Origin: a virus
Virus record (IMG/VR): IMGVR_UViG_3300009009_000034
Coordinates: 1-32,623 of that record
Length of the DNA: 32,623 bases
Reading direction: 5' to 3' (one strand)
Positions 17,701-25,200 of the stretch are shown here, piece after piece. A program made the position numbers and the translations under genes. Each line of letters opens with the position of its first letter. The first letter of the stretch is position 1. Under the pieces are notes generated by a model. It searched no databases and was not told where the DNA came from. It was given only the letters and a program-made list of their open reading frames with translations.

Positions 17701-17705
17701 CATGA
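5718..17705 (+). CDS. giant baseplate/virion structural protein in the gp7 position, 3995 residues
   Basis: Position between gp6 and gp8 says it fills the role of gp7, the wedge starter, though I see no direct similarity to T4 gp7 (1032 residues). Modules in order: a conserved N-terminus (residues 1-70); a GFP-type module at about 75-130 and again near 331-375 ('T-GFP--G-----E---YTG'); a helical core about 168-255 (FLKEFYRKLKYTLAPG to EQYLIKPSYAKF); H-x-TGD-type repeats near 620-690, 848-940, 973-1050, 1651-1714, 1817-1892 and 2945-3065; GxGY repeats with Tyr at 759, 954, 1092, 1136, 1174, 3376, 3746 and 3793, among others; a YHYH-type domain around 1215-1360; a WQFGELDYID block at 3483; and an end reading GLRDSGALRKL. 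One uninterrupted frame covers nearly 12 kb without any stop. It was probably enlarged by repeat gain and may form long peripheral baseplate extensions. Confidence 0.85.
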   Translation: MIQTSFDSRVKIQQVISNHLPEFLREEFPKSAEFLKQYYISQEFQSGVVDISENLDQYLKLDNLTPEVLTDTSTLSANITSTSDVISVSSTKGFPSQYGLVKIDDEIITYTGLTSNTFTGCIRGFSGIEKYSNKSNSISINENNYSNDLVFSKTSSASHKSGTKIINLSTLFLKEFYRKLKYTLAPGLEDSQFVSNLNVNNFIKSARSFYQSKGTKESFRILFLVLYGVEPNIIDLEQYLIKPSYAKFIKREVLVTELLTSGDPFKLIGQTIRNNYDSNSQASVSDVEIVTRRGKSYYKLYLFIGYNDKELIDGDFKVTGKTRVLDTVSIGSSTISVDSTIGFPASGNLKYDDLNISYSSKSVNQFFGCSGITKIIPIKSDVNSDEFIYGYEDGDLNKKIELRITGSLSKIEDTDKIILSYKNDKISIKNIGEKILNPIENKSFKQKLSNSFVYNTSTRHIVLEVSGSTFKLGSIIDKSSLKVGDRVDILLRGSQNDVRASNAIINSINLQSNEVTLGSLQNFSYDPYLKYDIRRKLNYAKSINVPLEFGNNTVTSDISNLYVSNDSAYITSNSLPSYEIEKNLISSSIPYAYDSFLQGKITVPSSPDYNKYTIISFNQNVEFITGDEVIYIAENKEIPGLISGEKYYVEVLNPKNKIKLYLSRSFVGTDNYVAFETLNLNQYHTFILSEHKTQKISPQRILRKLNLFQNILKGSDQETTPGNTGVLINGVEIANYKSNDFIFYGPLEKIDVFNSGNGYDVVRPPKIEISNSGTGSTSLATVTVSGNVKSVIVDPQQFDIDNIVSIEITGGNGKGCILSPVIERRYRELEFDSRFLQDGGGVDAITDETITFFKPHNFDNGECIFYDCNGNTELGVSTFKGPNNGTRTLNNGSAYYAQVVNTRTVRLYPTLQDYTSGINTVGFSTAGSTGIHRFRTKNKPTLSSISVINSGEGYTNHQIYVKTSGISTYFNTVTFSPHYFNSGDLVEYRNTEENIIGLSTTNSYYVVKVDDDNFKLCDAGIGGTYKDNYNRKKYVNFDSIGSGYHIFKYPDITANVTVSYGSSYVSNKEIVATPIVTGSIKYVNLYDSGTGYGSSILNFEKKPKVLLKTGEYAQVRPYIQDGKITKVNVLSSGSDYYSTPKLVVNGQGTGCILRPVVRNNRLVDIIVINSGVGYETTTTTISVVPAGTGAIFNPRVRSLTVNNYHRFGPEKLSETNNNLQYSVIGYTPSIANQFNDTGNLHSPIIGWAYDGNPIYGPFGYSDSTDFNSQIKRLSSGYSLNTSNIVDRPLDFDSGFFVEDYEFISGDLDLYNGRYCRTPEFPNGVYAYFAATAEDLQSASFKSFYPYFIGSSYRSLKIEDNWNLNQDFDFSESKLIRNTFPYKVSEEYSDYEFLTESNEITKQLTNVNSTTSGVIDSFKIIESGKDYKIGDICYFDSSLTEGGGLSATVSNITGKNISKIDISSEKYQNVVFEWGENFVTAHYYPYYNLLNEDTINITGLTTYISSLDGQKTCNVGFDNIILLSDMASNVVAGKVEDIYVSKIPSLISVGSSLNIGNSEVVSVLNIFDQGSILRIKRSDVGYAHTEADIISILPNKLTVPVKTSYFDSKVNKRIYFNPKQSVGIGTTPGIGINLSNTVGGVSKTISVPTQSIYIPNHSLKTGQPALLKKLPGRSPIVVSDLADSQAFNLLDGSTLSENIYIINKSKDFIGITTLVNKSFETSGLFLLGPIPIQSDYSIETDYLQVKGEIQKNKAQITTTEDHNLLANDKINLVLNSNLNVGIGTSSTVQVIYNSANKKLLVNPITFDQDNVDLPNSKINLTSHSLKTGDKVFYTYSDPPITGLTTGGYFVYKIDDNSIQLTETYYDSKQQYPNIIKFQSTGSSYQRLSLINPEVIVEKNNTVVFDVSDPSMYGYSLNVFYDQKFTNKFLTTGISSVFSFSGIGTPGLVGSRNTLKYSNDIPSRLYYTLYEEGEAIEIDEEVINSSSITFVENKCSGSYTISGVGTTTFNINLKTAVQKTTYVQTECDLLEYTTTSTNATGGIKNLNILNKGYGYKKLPIFTGTNSNLGKNANIVPYSRNIGNIKEYEILDQGFDYPSDKTLRPEALIPSVVFIKGSNKVDSIEILNGGSSYSSAPKPLLKNTVTNEIVDDQILSSKIQSGSVSEVTINSPIRGLDSVEHEIVFINNSNGIGINSVQSSISGVVTCVLVTPIINGFINPPFAVGDEIFVENISKDSDIGQGFNSTDYNYQFFKVTSFENTNPAVLEYNLSGLTTNPGIAKTSQLGYGLLIKKDIYPSTKVNLAISNFNKGEKLSYYIKNEFVSTDLIVQESNSSYLKVSGNDFSKLSVGNVLKGIDSGSIATIYDLDLNSSKFIIDSSFNLSSGWNDQTGLLNELNQVIQDDDYYQNLSYTIKSPIEYSEFIDPVNRLVHVSGLKNFADTQIESSSGISSSTGTSTEVIVLDVIEESRVDTINNYTLSLDIDTVNNKSKFLKFKNKTLTDYIDCASNRVLKIDDVSSKFSKKDSDRDLFANIYTFLESTVYSKYLIQVTDITNNNYQLSEVVVIFYDKNIYTFEKTLLSTTSEKLGEIKGEVDEYNTKTLRFTPTDPYETDYDIKYLQSYFDNLEPKTVGINTRSIGCIDLTGISTSVGIGSTSTIISLPIQKNNALVANVYVFDTVRFNFNYVEVVVDNDTVNTYLGEYYFDNNIGITTNYIGTFDSKIESGFLKLNVTNNINTRILVNTTIVGFGSTASGIGTYRFNYPEQPDGSERSGKLESNFVVSSGISTVFKFKTNEITSSKSLIRVSYGNTSSVHQLMCLQDNSNIYTVQYPYISTDDESGIGTFGASYSGEFTVISFYPNPEITQNLKIQSYNQLLYTYSDFENEALAPVNAIMYGNASETIRLAAYDGLNGPRANKVEFDLNYLGNPIFRKIFNPGLSGVINQTTGVITIPNHFFSTGERLTYTPKSTFIGVGQTSLGIGATANSIGVVTNRLPSEVYAIKITNDTFQLSTRRDYALSGIYVTFTSLGEGNAHELEMYKKTEKSVISIDGIVQKPLTYTPISYKLENNGGQIGFTTNYFSLSGIATIQPNDLLKVDDEYMQIISTGFASTSKGPITGIGSYNIVYVKRGYVGTGATSHSDSTTARIYKGSFNIFSNKIYFTEPPRGSARERRNSSNLPFPTSSFAGRVFLRNDYTDNLLYDDISDKFDGVSSNYRLTVQGINTSGIETGSGILFINGVFQTPSTVNNVGNNYSYSGASGITSVVFTGITSSNGDIINSISDVNQNQLPRGGLIVSLGSTQGLGYAPLVGASVTAVLNPSTGAIVRVGIGTTDIIGSGYRNPVSVAVTDTSHTGSAAVITASVGAGGTLAFNVVSGGSGYVKPTILVSEPTYENLPVTGVFRRGIGNTTTTGTNLLVSLDVGASSTTGIGSTYFEVKQFKISRPGYGFQIGDIITPVGLVTDKRLNSPISQFQLTVLDVFFDSFSSWQFGELDYIDSVKNLQDGSRTRFPLYYNGQLLSFQKGISDPNSIDIDLNSVLVIFINGVLQEPGYAYQFEGGTSFTFTEPPKQNASVSIFFYRGTRGVDSFSVNVNETIKIGDEVRVRGIESLFGSEDQDPRIVHDIVGSDVIQTDIYTGQGIDPVNYRFTDWSKQKVDSIINGDYVYKVRDSLESQIYPTAKIIKNVNSSSSSIFVDNIELFDYEENELGSVINSYDALIVNGSDPVSAAITAIVSNDGKIESLVIENSGSGYNQSSPLQIKISSPKYVSPGIGTTATATVNITNGSISGYTITNEGLGYSKYAPPQVIVPLPDPQQEEVTFKRPNNLTQIARGFSGIITGITNTTGTNGNPRALKFFLRRENNAFTFDDLNVNYPIYIFNTDVGTGVTSIDSENNSIVAISTVYVDNIYYIHTITKNGPDAVITSNVKSDSNIIGLNTSGSIANSVGDFSWGILSNLESGLANISIGVTGLTIDSGLSTFPVIQRRNYGLRDSGALRKLST

Positions 17706-17713
17706 TATAAATA
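17706..17713 (+). promoter_or_regulatory. perfect T4 late promoter box (TATAAATA) for gp8
   Basis: The exact T4 late consensus begins one base after the stop of the giant gene and 26 bases before the gp8 ATG at 17732. Transcription is expected near 17719. It gives gp8 and the 2539-residue gene their own start, which would offset falling transcript levels after a 12-kb gene. Confidence 0.75.
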
Positions 17714-17731
17714 TAAGAAAAAGTCTTTAAA

Positions 17732-19285
17732 ATGGCGGCAATTGTCACAGATCAACTTAGAATATTAAATGCTAATAATTTTGTAAATTCTATTGCAGAC
17801 GATCAAAATGCATATTACTTATTTTTAAGTTTACCAAATCCAACCGTTGTAGGGTTTGGTAGGGATTCTAATTGGGATTCCAATGTACCTAGTCCTATTG
17901 ACAGTTTTAATTATCATGATCACGTAAAAGACACCATGATGTTTGGTTCTAGAATAACATCGGCAAATATTAGAAGATTAATAAGAAAAGTTCCCTGGGT
18001 TAAAGGAAACAAATACGAGATGTATCGTCATGATTATAGCATCAATAATCCATCTCCAATATCAAAATCTGCTCGTCTATATGATGCAAATTATTATGTT
18101 GTAAATCAAGATTACCGAGTATATATTTGTATCGATAATGGTTCGACCGGAATTAATACCACAGGAAATATCTCAAAGGACGAACCATTATTTACTGATT
18201 TGGAACCATCTAAAGCAGGTGAAAGTGGAGATGGATATATTTGGAAATATCTATTTTCAATTTCTCCAAGTGATATAATTAAATTTGATTCTACTGAGTA
18301 CATAACGGTTCCTAATGATTGGGAAACTTCTATAAACCCACAAATAAAATCTATTAGAGATAATGGGGACTCTAATATAAATGAAAATCAAATAAAAAAA
18401 GTTTTTATTGACAATCCTGGTCAAAACTATTCTAATGGTACTGGACAAGAAGTAGACATTCTTGGTGATGGAACTGGCGCAAAAGTAGTAATTGATGTTG
18501 AAGGTGGAGAAATTATAAACACTACTGTATCTGCAGGAGGAAAGGACTATTCATATGGTTTAGTTGATCTTGGATCAATAAATGGAAATACTACTTCAAC
18601 TCCTGCTAGATTAATTCCAATTATACCACCTTCAAGAGGACATGGTTATGATATTTACAAAGAATTAGGAACTGACAAAGTTTTAGTTTATGCAAGATTT
18701 GATGATTCTACAAAAGATTATCCAGTAGATACTAAATTTGCTCAGATTGGAATAATAAAAAATCCGAAGTCTGTGTCAGATGATTCGGTATATAAAGATT
18801 CTTATTTCTCATCTTTATATTCTATGAGGTTTAGTTCTATTACCGGTACACCAGAAGTCGGTCAAAAAATAACTCAATTATCTATTGATGGGGTTAACAA
18901 AGCTCTAGGATATGTTGCATCATATGACAAAGAAACTCAAGTTTTAAAATATTTTACAGATCGTTCATTGTATTATAATAAAACTACCCTGGACCAAACT
19001 GACTATATTGGAATATCTACAAGTGGAAAATACGTTGATTTTGAATCAAGTTCAAATCCAGTATTATCAGAATCTTTTTCAGCATCGATAGATACTTCAT
19101 TTAGCAATAGTGTAATTAATCCCACTGGAAATAAATTAATTAATCTCGATTCTAATTTTGACCAAGGATTATCTCAACCAGAGATAAATAAAAGAACTGG
19201 AGAAGTAATTTATCTCGATAACAGACCAATTATTTCTAGAAATCCACGTCAAAAAGAAGATATTAAAATCGTTCTGGAATTTTAA
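17732..19285 (+). CDS. gp8: baseplate wedge protein gp8
   Basis: gp8 is a wedge protein that dimerises and bridges gp7 and gp10 in T4. The conserved blocks are AIVTDQLRILNANNFVNSI, the segment GDGYIWKYLFSISPSDIIKF followed by EYITVP, and the C-terminus RTGEVIYLDNRPIISRNPRQ with the final KIVLEF; each aligns with T4 gp8 ('GDGYVWEYLFEI', 'SGEMIYMENRPPI', 'INILFTF'). At 517 residues it is about 180 longer than T4 gp8 (334). Part of the excess is two GxxY repeats with Tyr at 233 and 273, inserted after the EYITVP block. The stop is 5 bases before the next ATG, so the two are cotranscribed. Confidence 0.92.
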   Translation: MAAIVTDQLRILNANNFVNSIADDQNAYYLFLSLPNPTVVGFGRDSNWDSNVPSPIDSFNYHDHVKDTMMFGSRITSANIRRLIRKVPWVKGNKYEMYRHDYSINNPSPISKSARLYDANYYVVNQDYRVYICIDNGSTGINTTGNISKDEPLFTDLEPSKAGESGDGYIWKYLFSISPSDIIKFDSTEYITVPNDWETSINPQIKSIRDNGDSNINENQIKKVFIDNPGQNYSNGTGQEVDILGDGTGAKVVIDVEGGEIINTTVSAGGKDYSYGLVDLGSINGNTTSTPARLIPIIPPSRGHGYDIYKELGTDKVLVYARFDDSTKDYPVDTKFAQIGIIKNPKSVSDDSVYKDSYFSSLYSMRFSSITGTPEVGQKITQLSIDGVNKALGYVASYDKETQVLKYFTDRSLYYNKTTLDQTDYIGISTSGKYVDFESSSNPVLSESFSASIDTSFSNSVINPTGNKLINLDSNFDQGLSQPEINKRTGEVIYLDNRPIISRNPRQKEDIKIVLEF

Positions 19286-19290
19286 AGCAA

Positions 19291-22200
19291 ATGGCACAAA
19301 AACTCAACTTAAATATTAATCCTTATTATGATGATTTTGATAGGAACAGTAGTTTTTATAAAGTATTATTTAAGCCAGGATATCCAGTACAGGCTAGAGA
19401 ATTAACAACTTTACAATCAATTTTACAAAATCAAATTGAGTCATTTGGTAGTCATATATTTAAAGAAGGATCCATGGTAATTCCTGGATCAATTACATAT
19501 GATGATAGTTATTTTTCAGTAATTATAAATTCAAGTCATTTAGGGACTAGCGTCTCTTTATACTTGGCAGAACTAGTAGGAAAGAAAATACAGGGAGAAA
19601 ATTCTGGATCTGTTGCAGTAGTTAAAAATTTTAATATTCCTCCAGACGAAGGTGTAGAAAATGTAACTTTATATGTAAAATATCTTTCTTCTGGAAATGA
19701 TTTATCAACTACTCAATTTGAGTCTGATGAATCTTTAATTTTAATTGAAGAAAATATCGTTTATAGCGGTATAACTATTAATTTTGGAAGCACCGTAGCA
19801 ACTGTTTCTTCCAATAAAGCAACATTTACCGGATCTGCGGTTAATTTAGATAAAGGAGTATATTTTATTAGGGGAATGTTTATAGACGTTCCTAACTCAG
19901 TTGTAATATTAGATCCATATTCAAATTTAACATCTTACAGAGTAGGATTAACTGTTCAAGAAGAATTAATATCTTCATTTGATGATTCCAGTTTAAATGA
20001 TAATGCAAGAGGTTTTTCAAATTATGCTGCTCCTGGAGCAGATAGACTAAAAATAACAGCATTTTTAACTAAAAAGTTGTTGAATGATTATGATGATAAA
20101 AATTTCATAGAGATATTAAGAATTGAAAATGGTATACTCAAAAAAATTCAAGATACAACATCATATTCGCTAATCAAAGATTATATCGCACAAAGAACTT
20201 ATGATGAGTCTGGAGATTATTGTGTAAATAAGTTTGACATTGAAGTTTTAGAGTCTTTAAATGATAGAGTATCAAATAATGGCGTATATTTAGATACTGA
20301 AACAACTCAATCAAATAATATTCCTACAGATAATGACATTTGCGTTAAAGTTTCCCCAGGAAAAGCATATGTGAGGGGATATGATGTAGTTGTTCCATCT
20401 TCTATTCTTCTAGATGTTCCCAAACCAAGAGACACTAAAACTAGAGAGAGTAGTTTAGTTCCTTTTGAAATGGGAACTTTAATGAGATTGAATAATGTTT
20501 ACGGAACTCCATATTTAAATTTATTAGGATCTAACAATGAAGTTGAACTCTATAATCAAAGAACAAATTCTGTTTCTTCAGGAACTGGAACTTGGATTGG
20601 AAAAGCAAGAATTTATTCATTTGGTTTAACGGATGCTCCTTACTCTAACAATTCTTCTTCTTGGGACTTATACTTATATGACATTCAAACTTTTACCAAA
20701 ATAATTATAAATGAACCACCTCCTCAGGATCTTATAGAGGGATCTTATATTCGTGGATTAAATAGTGGATCTTCTGGTCATGTTCACTTAATAACGGGAA
20801 ATACTTTATATCTTATCCAAACTTCAGGAATGTTTTCTGTTGGTGAAAGTTTTTCTATAAATGAATCTCTATTAAATACAAGATCTATAGTCTATTTGCA
20901 AGAATATTCAACAAATGACATTAAGTCTTTATGGCAAGATTGTACATCACTAACTTCTGGTGCTTTAGTAACAGATTTTGTAGCTGATGTAGTGTTAACA
21001 AAAAAAGTTCCATTCGGATTTAATGTTACTGATCAAATTACAATTTCAACTTCCGGTGATGTAACATGTCCAGGAAGAAATTTCTTAGGAATTCGTAGCG
21101 ATACCGTAATACAATATCAAATACCTGGAGAAAGTTTAGAAACATTCAATAGAGTTGTTTCAGTTTCTTCAGATGGACTTTCAATGACTGTTGGTGCTTG
21201 TCCTTCTGTTTCTAATGTTTGTAGTGGTTCTTTGCCAGGAGTTACAACTTCGGTTTTATTTAAAGTTGGAACACCAGAAATTATAGATGATTCTAAGTCA
21301 TCATTATATTCACCTTTATTTGATAAAAATATATCTTCTGTAGATTTGTCAAGTGCCAATTTAACAATTAATTCTCAAATCAGATCTCTTTCTACAGATA
21401 GTTTAGGTTCTTTAACTGTTAATGTTTCTAGCACTGGAATTAGTAACGTATTCTTTGAGAATTATGATGCAGATAGATACTCAATATTCTATTCAGATGG
21501 AACTATTGAAGATTTAACCTCTGATCAATTTACTTTAAGTGCAGATGGAACGGAAATTACTTTAAAAGGATTACGAGTAAGTCAAAGTGGAAATGTTGCA
21601 TTAAATGTGACATTAAGAAAATCTGTTGTACAAAATGCCACAAAAACTTATGTAAGAAGTGAGAGATTAATTATTAACAGCACTTCATCTGGATCATATT
21701 CAAGTATTTCTGGATTAACAACAAGTTTTTGGTATGGAACTAGAGTTGAAGATTTTGAAATATGCTTAGATGTTCCTGATGTCACTAATGTTTTAGCAGT
21801 TTATGAATCTTTAAGTTCCAGTGACCCATCAATTGATACATTAACCATTGTTGCAAATCTTGGTTTAGATACAAAATCAATAGTTGGTGAAAAAATAACT
21901 GGATCTTCTAGTGGTGCAGTGGCGCAATTAGTAACTCGGGATTCTTCATCAAAAGTAGGATTTGTATATCTAAATGATGCTTACTTTAAAATTGGTGAAA
22001 CAATTACATTTAAAGAATCCGGAATAGTTACAGAAATACAAATTATTGAAAAAGGTAATTATGTTGACATAACAGATAGATTTATTTTAGATAAGGGTCA
22101 TAGAAAGCAATATTGTGATTATTCTAGAATTATTAGGAAAAAAGACTCTCTTCCACCATCTAGAAAGATATTAGTAGTTTTTAACTATTTTGATATACTA

Positions 22201-25200
22201 TCTAATAATAAAGGGGATTTGCTAACAGCAAATTCTTATGATGAAGAGAGATTCTCCAAAGAAGTTCCAATTTTACCAGACAATATTAGAGCATCTGACA
22301 CTTTAGATTTTAGACCAAGAGTTCAAAAGTTTACAGTTGGAAATGGATCTCCATTTAGTTTTAATTTAAGATCATTTGATAATACTGTAGCAACATCAAT
22401 AATAAAACCTAATGAAAGTTCTATAATAGGTTATGATTATTATTTACCTAGAATTGATAGAGTTATTTTAAACAAACTAGGACAAGTGTCCGTTGTATTA
22501 GGTTCTTCTTCTGATACTCCAGTAGCACCTCTTAATGCCGAAGAAGCGATAGATTTAGCAACTATTCACCACCCAGCGTATCTATATGATGTAAGAGATT
22601 CTAAAATTAATATTATTGATAACAGAAGATATACCATGAGAGATATCTCTAAATTAGAGAATAGAATTAAGAATTTAGAAGTTGTTACTTCTTTATCTTT
22701 ACTTGAATTAGATACTAAATCTCTTCAAATACAAGATGCTGATGGTTTAACTAGATTCAAATCTGGATTTTTTGTTGATGATTTTAAAACTAGATCATTG
22801 ATTGATTTTAAAAATCCAGATGTTAAAGTTGACGTTGACACATCTATTGGTGAAATGTCATCAGCAACAGATAATTGGTCATTTAAATTACAAATTGCTC
22901 CCCAATCTGGTGTTGATATTTCTCCATTAGATTTTTCTCAAGATATTCCATTATTAGATCCAAATGTTAGAAAAACTGGAGATTTAATAACTCTAGATTA
23001 TTCCGAAGATAGTTGGTTAGAGCAACCTTTAGCGTCCGATGTTGAAAACATAAATCCGTTTAGTGTTGTTGAATATATTGGATCAATCAAATTAAATCCA
23101 TCATCAGACAACTGGTTCAGAAATGAATATACAACTAATGGTAGAGTATTATCCACGGGTGTAGAACAAATTTCGGAATTTGTTGAAAGTGTAACTTTAA
23201 ATACTGATGTTGATCCTTATTTAAGGTCTAGAAATTACTCATTTATTGCAGAGTCTTTAAAATCATTTACTCAACATTATGGGTCATTAGATGATGTTAG
23301 TTCCATTGATGTCGTACCAAAACTTCTTGAGATTACTATGCTTTCTGGAGCATTTGTTTCTGGAGAAGATGTTGAGGGTTATATTGGAACACAAAAAGTA
23401 ATTACTTTCAGATTAGCAACTGCAAATCATAAGTCAGGTCCTTATGACCAACCTTCAAAAGTTTATGGTAAAAATCCATATGATAGAACTCAAACAGTTC
23501 CTTCTTCATATGCTTCATCATCATCTTTATTGAACATTGATACACAATCACTCGCGGAAGAATCTGTAACTAGATATGGTGGATATGTTACAACTGAAGT
23601 TACTTTAGTTGGAAAAACTAGTGGCGCAAGTGCAAAAGTTTCTAATAACAGATTAGTTTCGGATGAAGTTGGAAATATTTTGGGGGTATTCTTCATAAGA
23701 AATCCAAATTCTACTCCAGCTCCACAATTTAAATTTAAATCTGGTCAAAAATTATTTAAATTAAGTTCAATTCAAAATGGAGCAACAACATTACCCGGTG
23801 ATATTAGATTATCAAGTAATGCTTTTGGAAGTTTTACTGGAACTGGAATTATTCAGACACAGACAACAAACGTTGTTCAAGTAAGATATGACCCACCACC
23901 ACTGCCACCAACTCCAGAACCAGTAGTATTGACGGAATATGTATATGTCCCAACGACTACTAATGTAACTGAAGTAACTAATGTAATTCAGAATGTTACT
24001 CCAACTGCATCCACAACACCCACAAATCAACCAATATACGTAAATAGTAGAGGAACAGTTTACGGTCAATTCAATCAGAATTTACTGGTAGAATTATATT
24101 ATGACAATAACCCCAAAGATAAAGATATTAAGGATTTAGCAAAAGCTGCCGGGATTAAAAAATTAGATATAGGTGGTAATGGAAATATTAGTCAGTCTCA
24201 AGGAAATAAAATTAGAAATTTTGTTGCAAATGAAAAAGATCTTAATTTAAAATCTGTAGTATCTGATCGCAGTCCTAAGTCTATTGGCGGTAAAGGTGTA
24301 TCCATGAGTGATAAAGTTGCCATTGAAAGGGCAACGAGCACAATTTCTCCAAATATTTCTCCAGTTAACAATGATCCAAAGGGAGGAAATAAAAAATCAT
24401 CAGATAACAATAAAAATGCATCATCATCCAATAAAAAGTGTGCTAAAAAGGATCCTCTAGCACAAACATTTGCAACTGACCCTGGAAATGGATTCTTTTT
24501 GACATCTGTTGATCTATATTTTGCAACTAAAGATCCAATAGAAAAAGTAACAGTACAACTAAGAACAGTGGAGTTGGGAACACCAACAGATTTACTTGTT
24601 CAAGATTATTCTGAAATTTCTTTAGACTCTGAAGATATTATCACTTCAGATGATGGTTCTTTACCAACTAAAGTCACTTTCCCATCTCCAATTTATTTAC
24701 AGGGAGACACTGAATATGCATTGGTTTTACTTTCACCAACAACAGATAAGTATCAAGTCTGGACTGCCACTATGGGTAGAAAAACCATAGCAACTAAATC
24801 ATTACCTGATGTTGAAAGTGTAATAATTGGAAGGCAATATTTAGGTGGAAGTTTATTTAAGTCACAAAATGGAACCATTTGGTCGCCAAATCAATATCAA
24901 GATCTCAAATTTAAACTCTATAGGGCAAAATTTACACCTCAAAGAGGACAGGCAGTTTTCTATAACCCTTCTTTAGTATATAGTGATCAGAAATCTCCAA
25001 CAAATCCAGTAAAAGTACTACCAAGAAAATTAAAAGTTGGAATTACTACTACAAGTAATTTAAATTCTATTTTAACTGTTGGTAGAAGAGTAAGTGAAGG
25101 TCCAAATGTTAATAATCCAGGACCTTATGGTTATATTGAGAGAGTTGGTGGTCCATTAACATATCCATCTGGAGGTGTTTCAATATCAAATGTTGGAATT

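Noticed and set aside
5718-17705. Possible assembly collapse or fusion of two genes in the giant frame
   Set aside because: A single frame with consistent codon use, a known-style N-terminus and C-terminus, and no exact long DNA repeat noticed by eye; kept as one gene.
23812-24069. Minus-strand frame rich in Trp, Cys and Tyr
   Set aside because: Its odd composition is the reverse complement of the Pro/Thr-rich linker in the 2539-residue protein.
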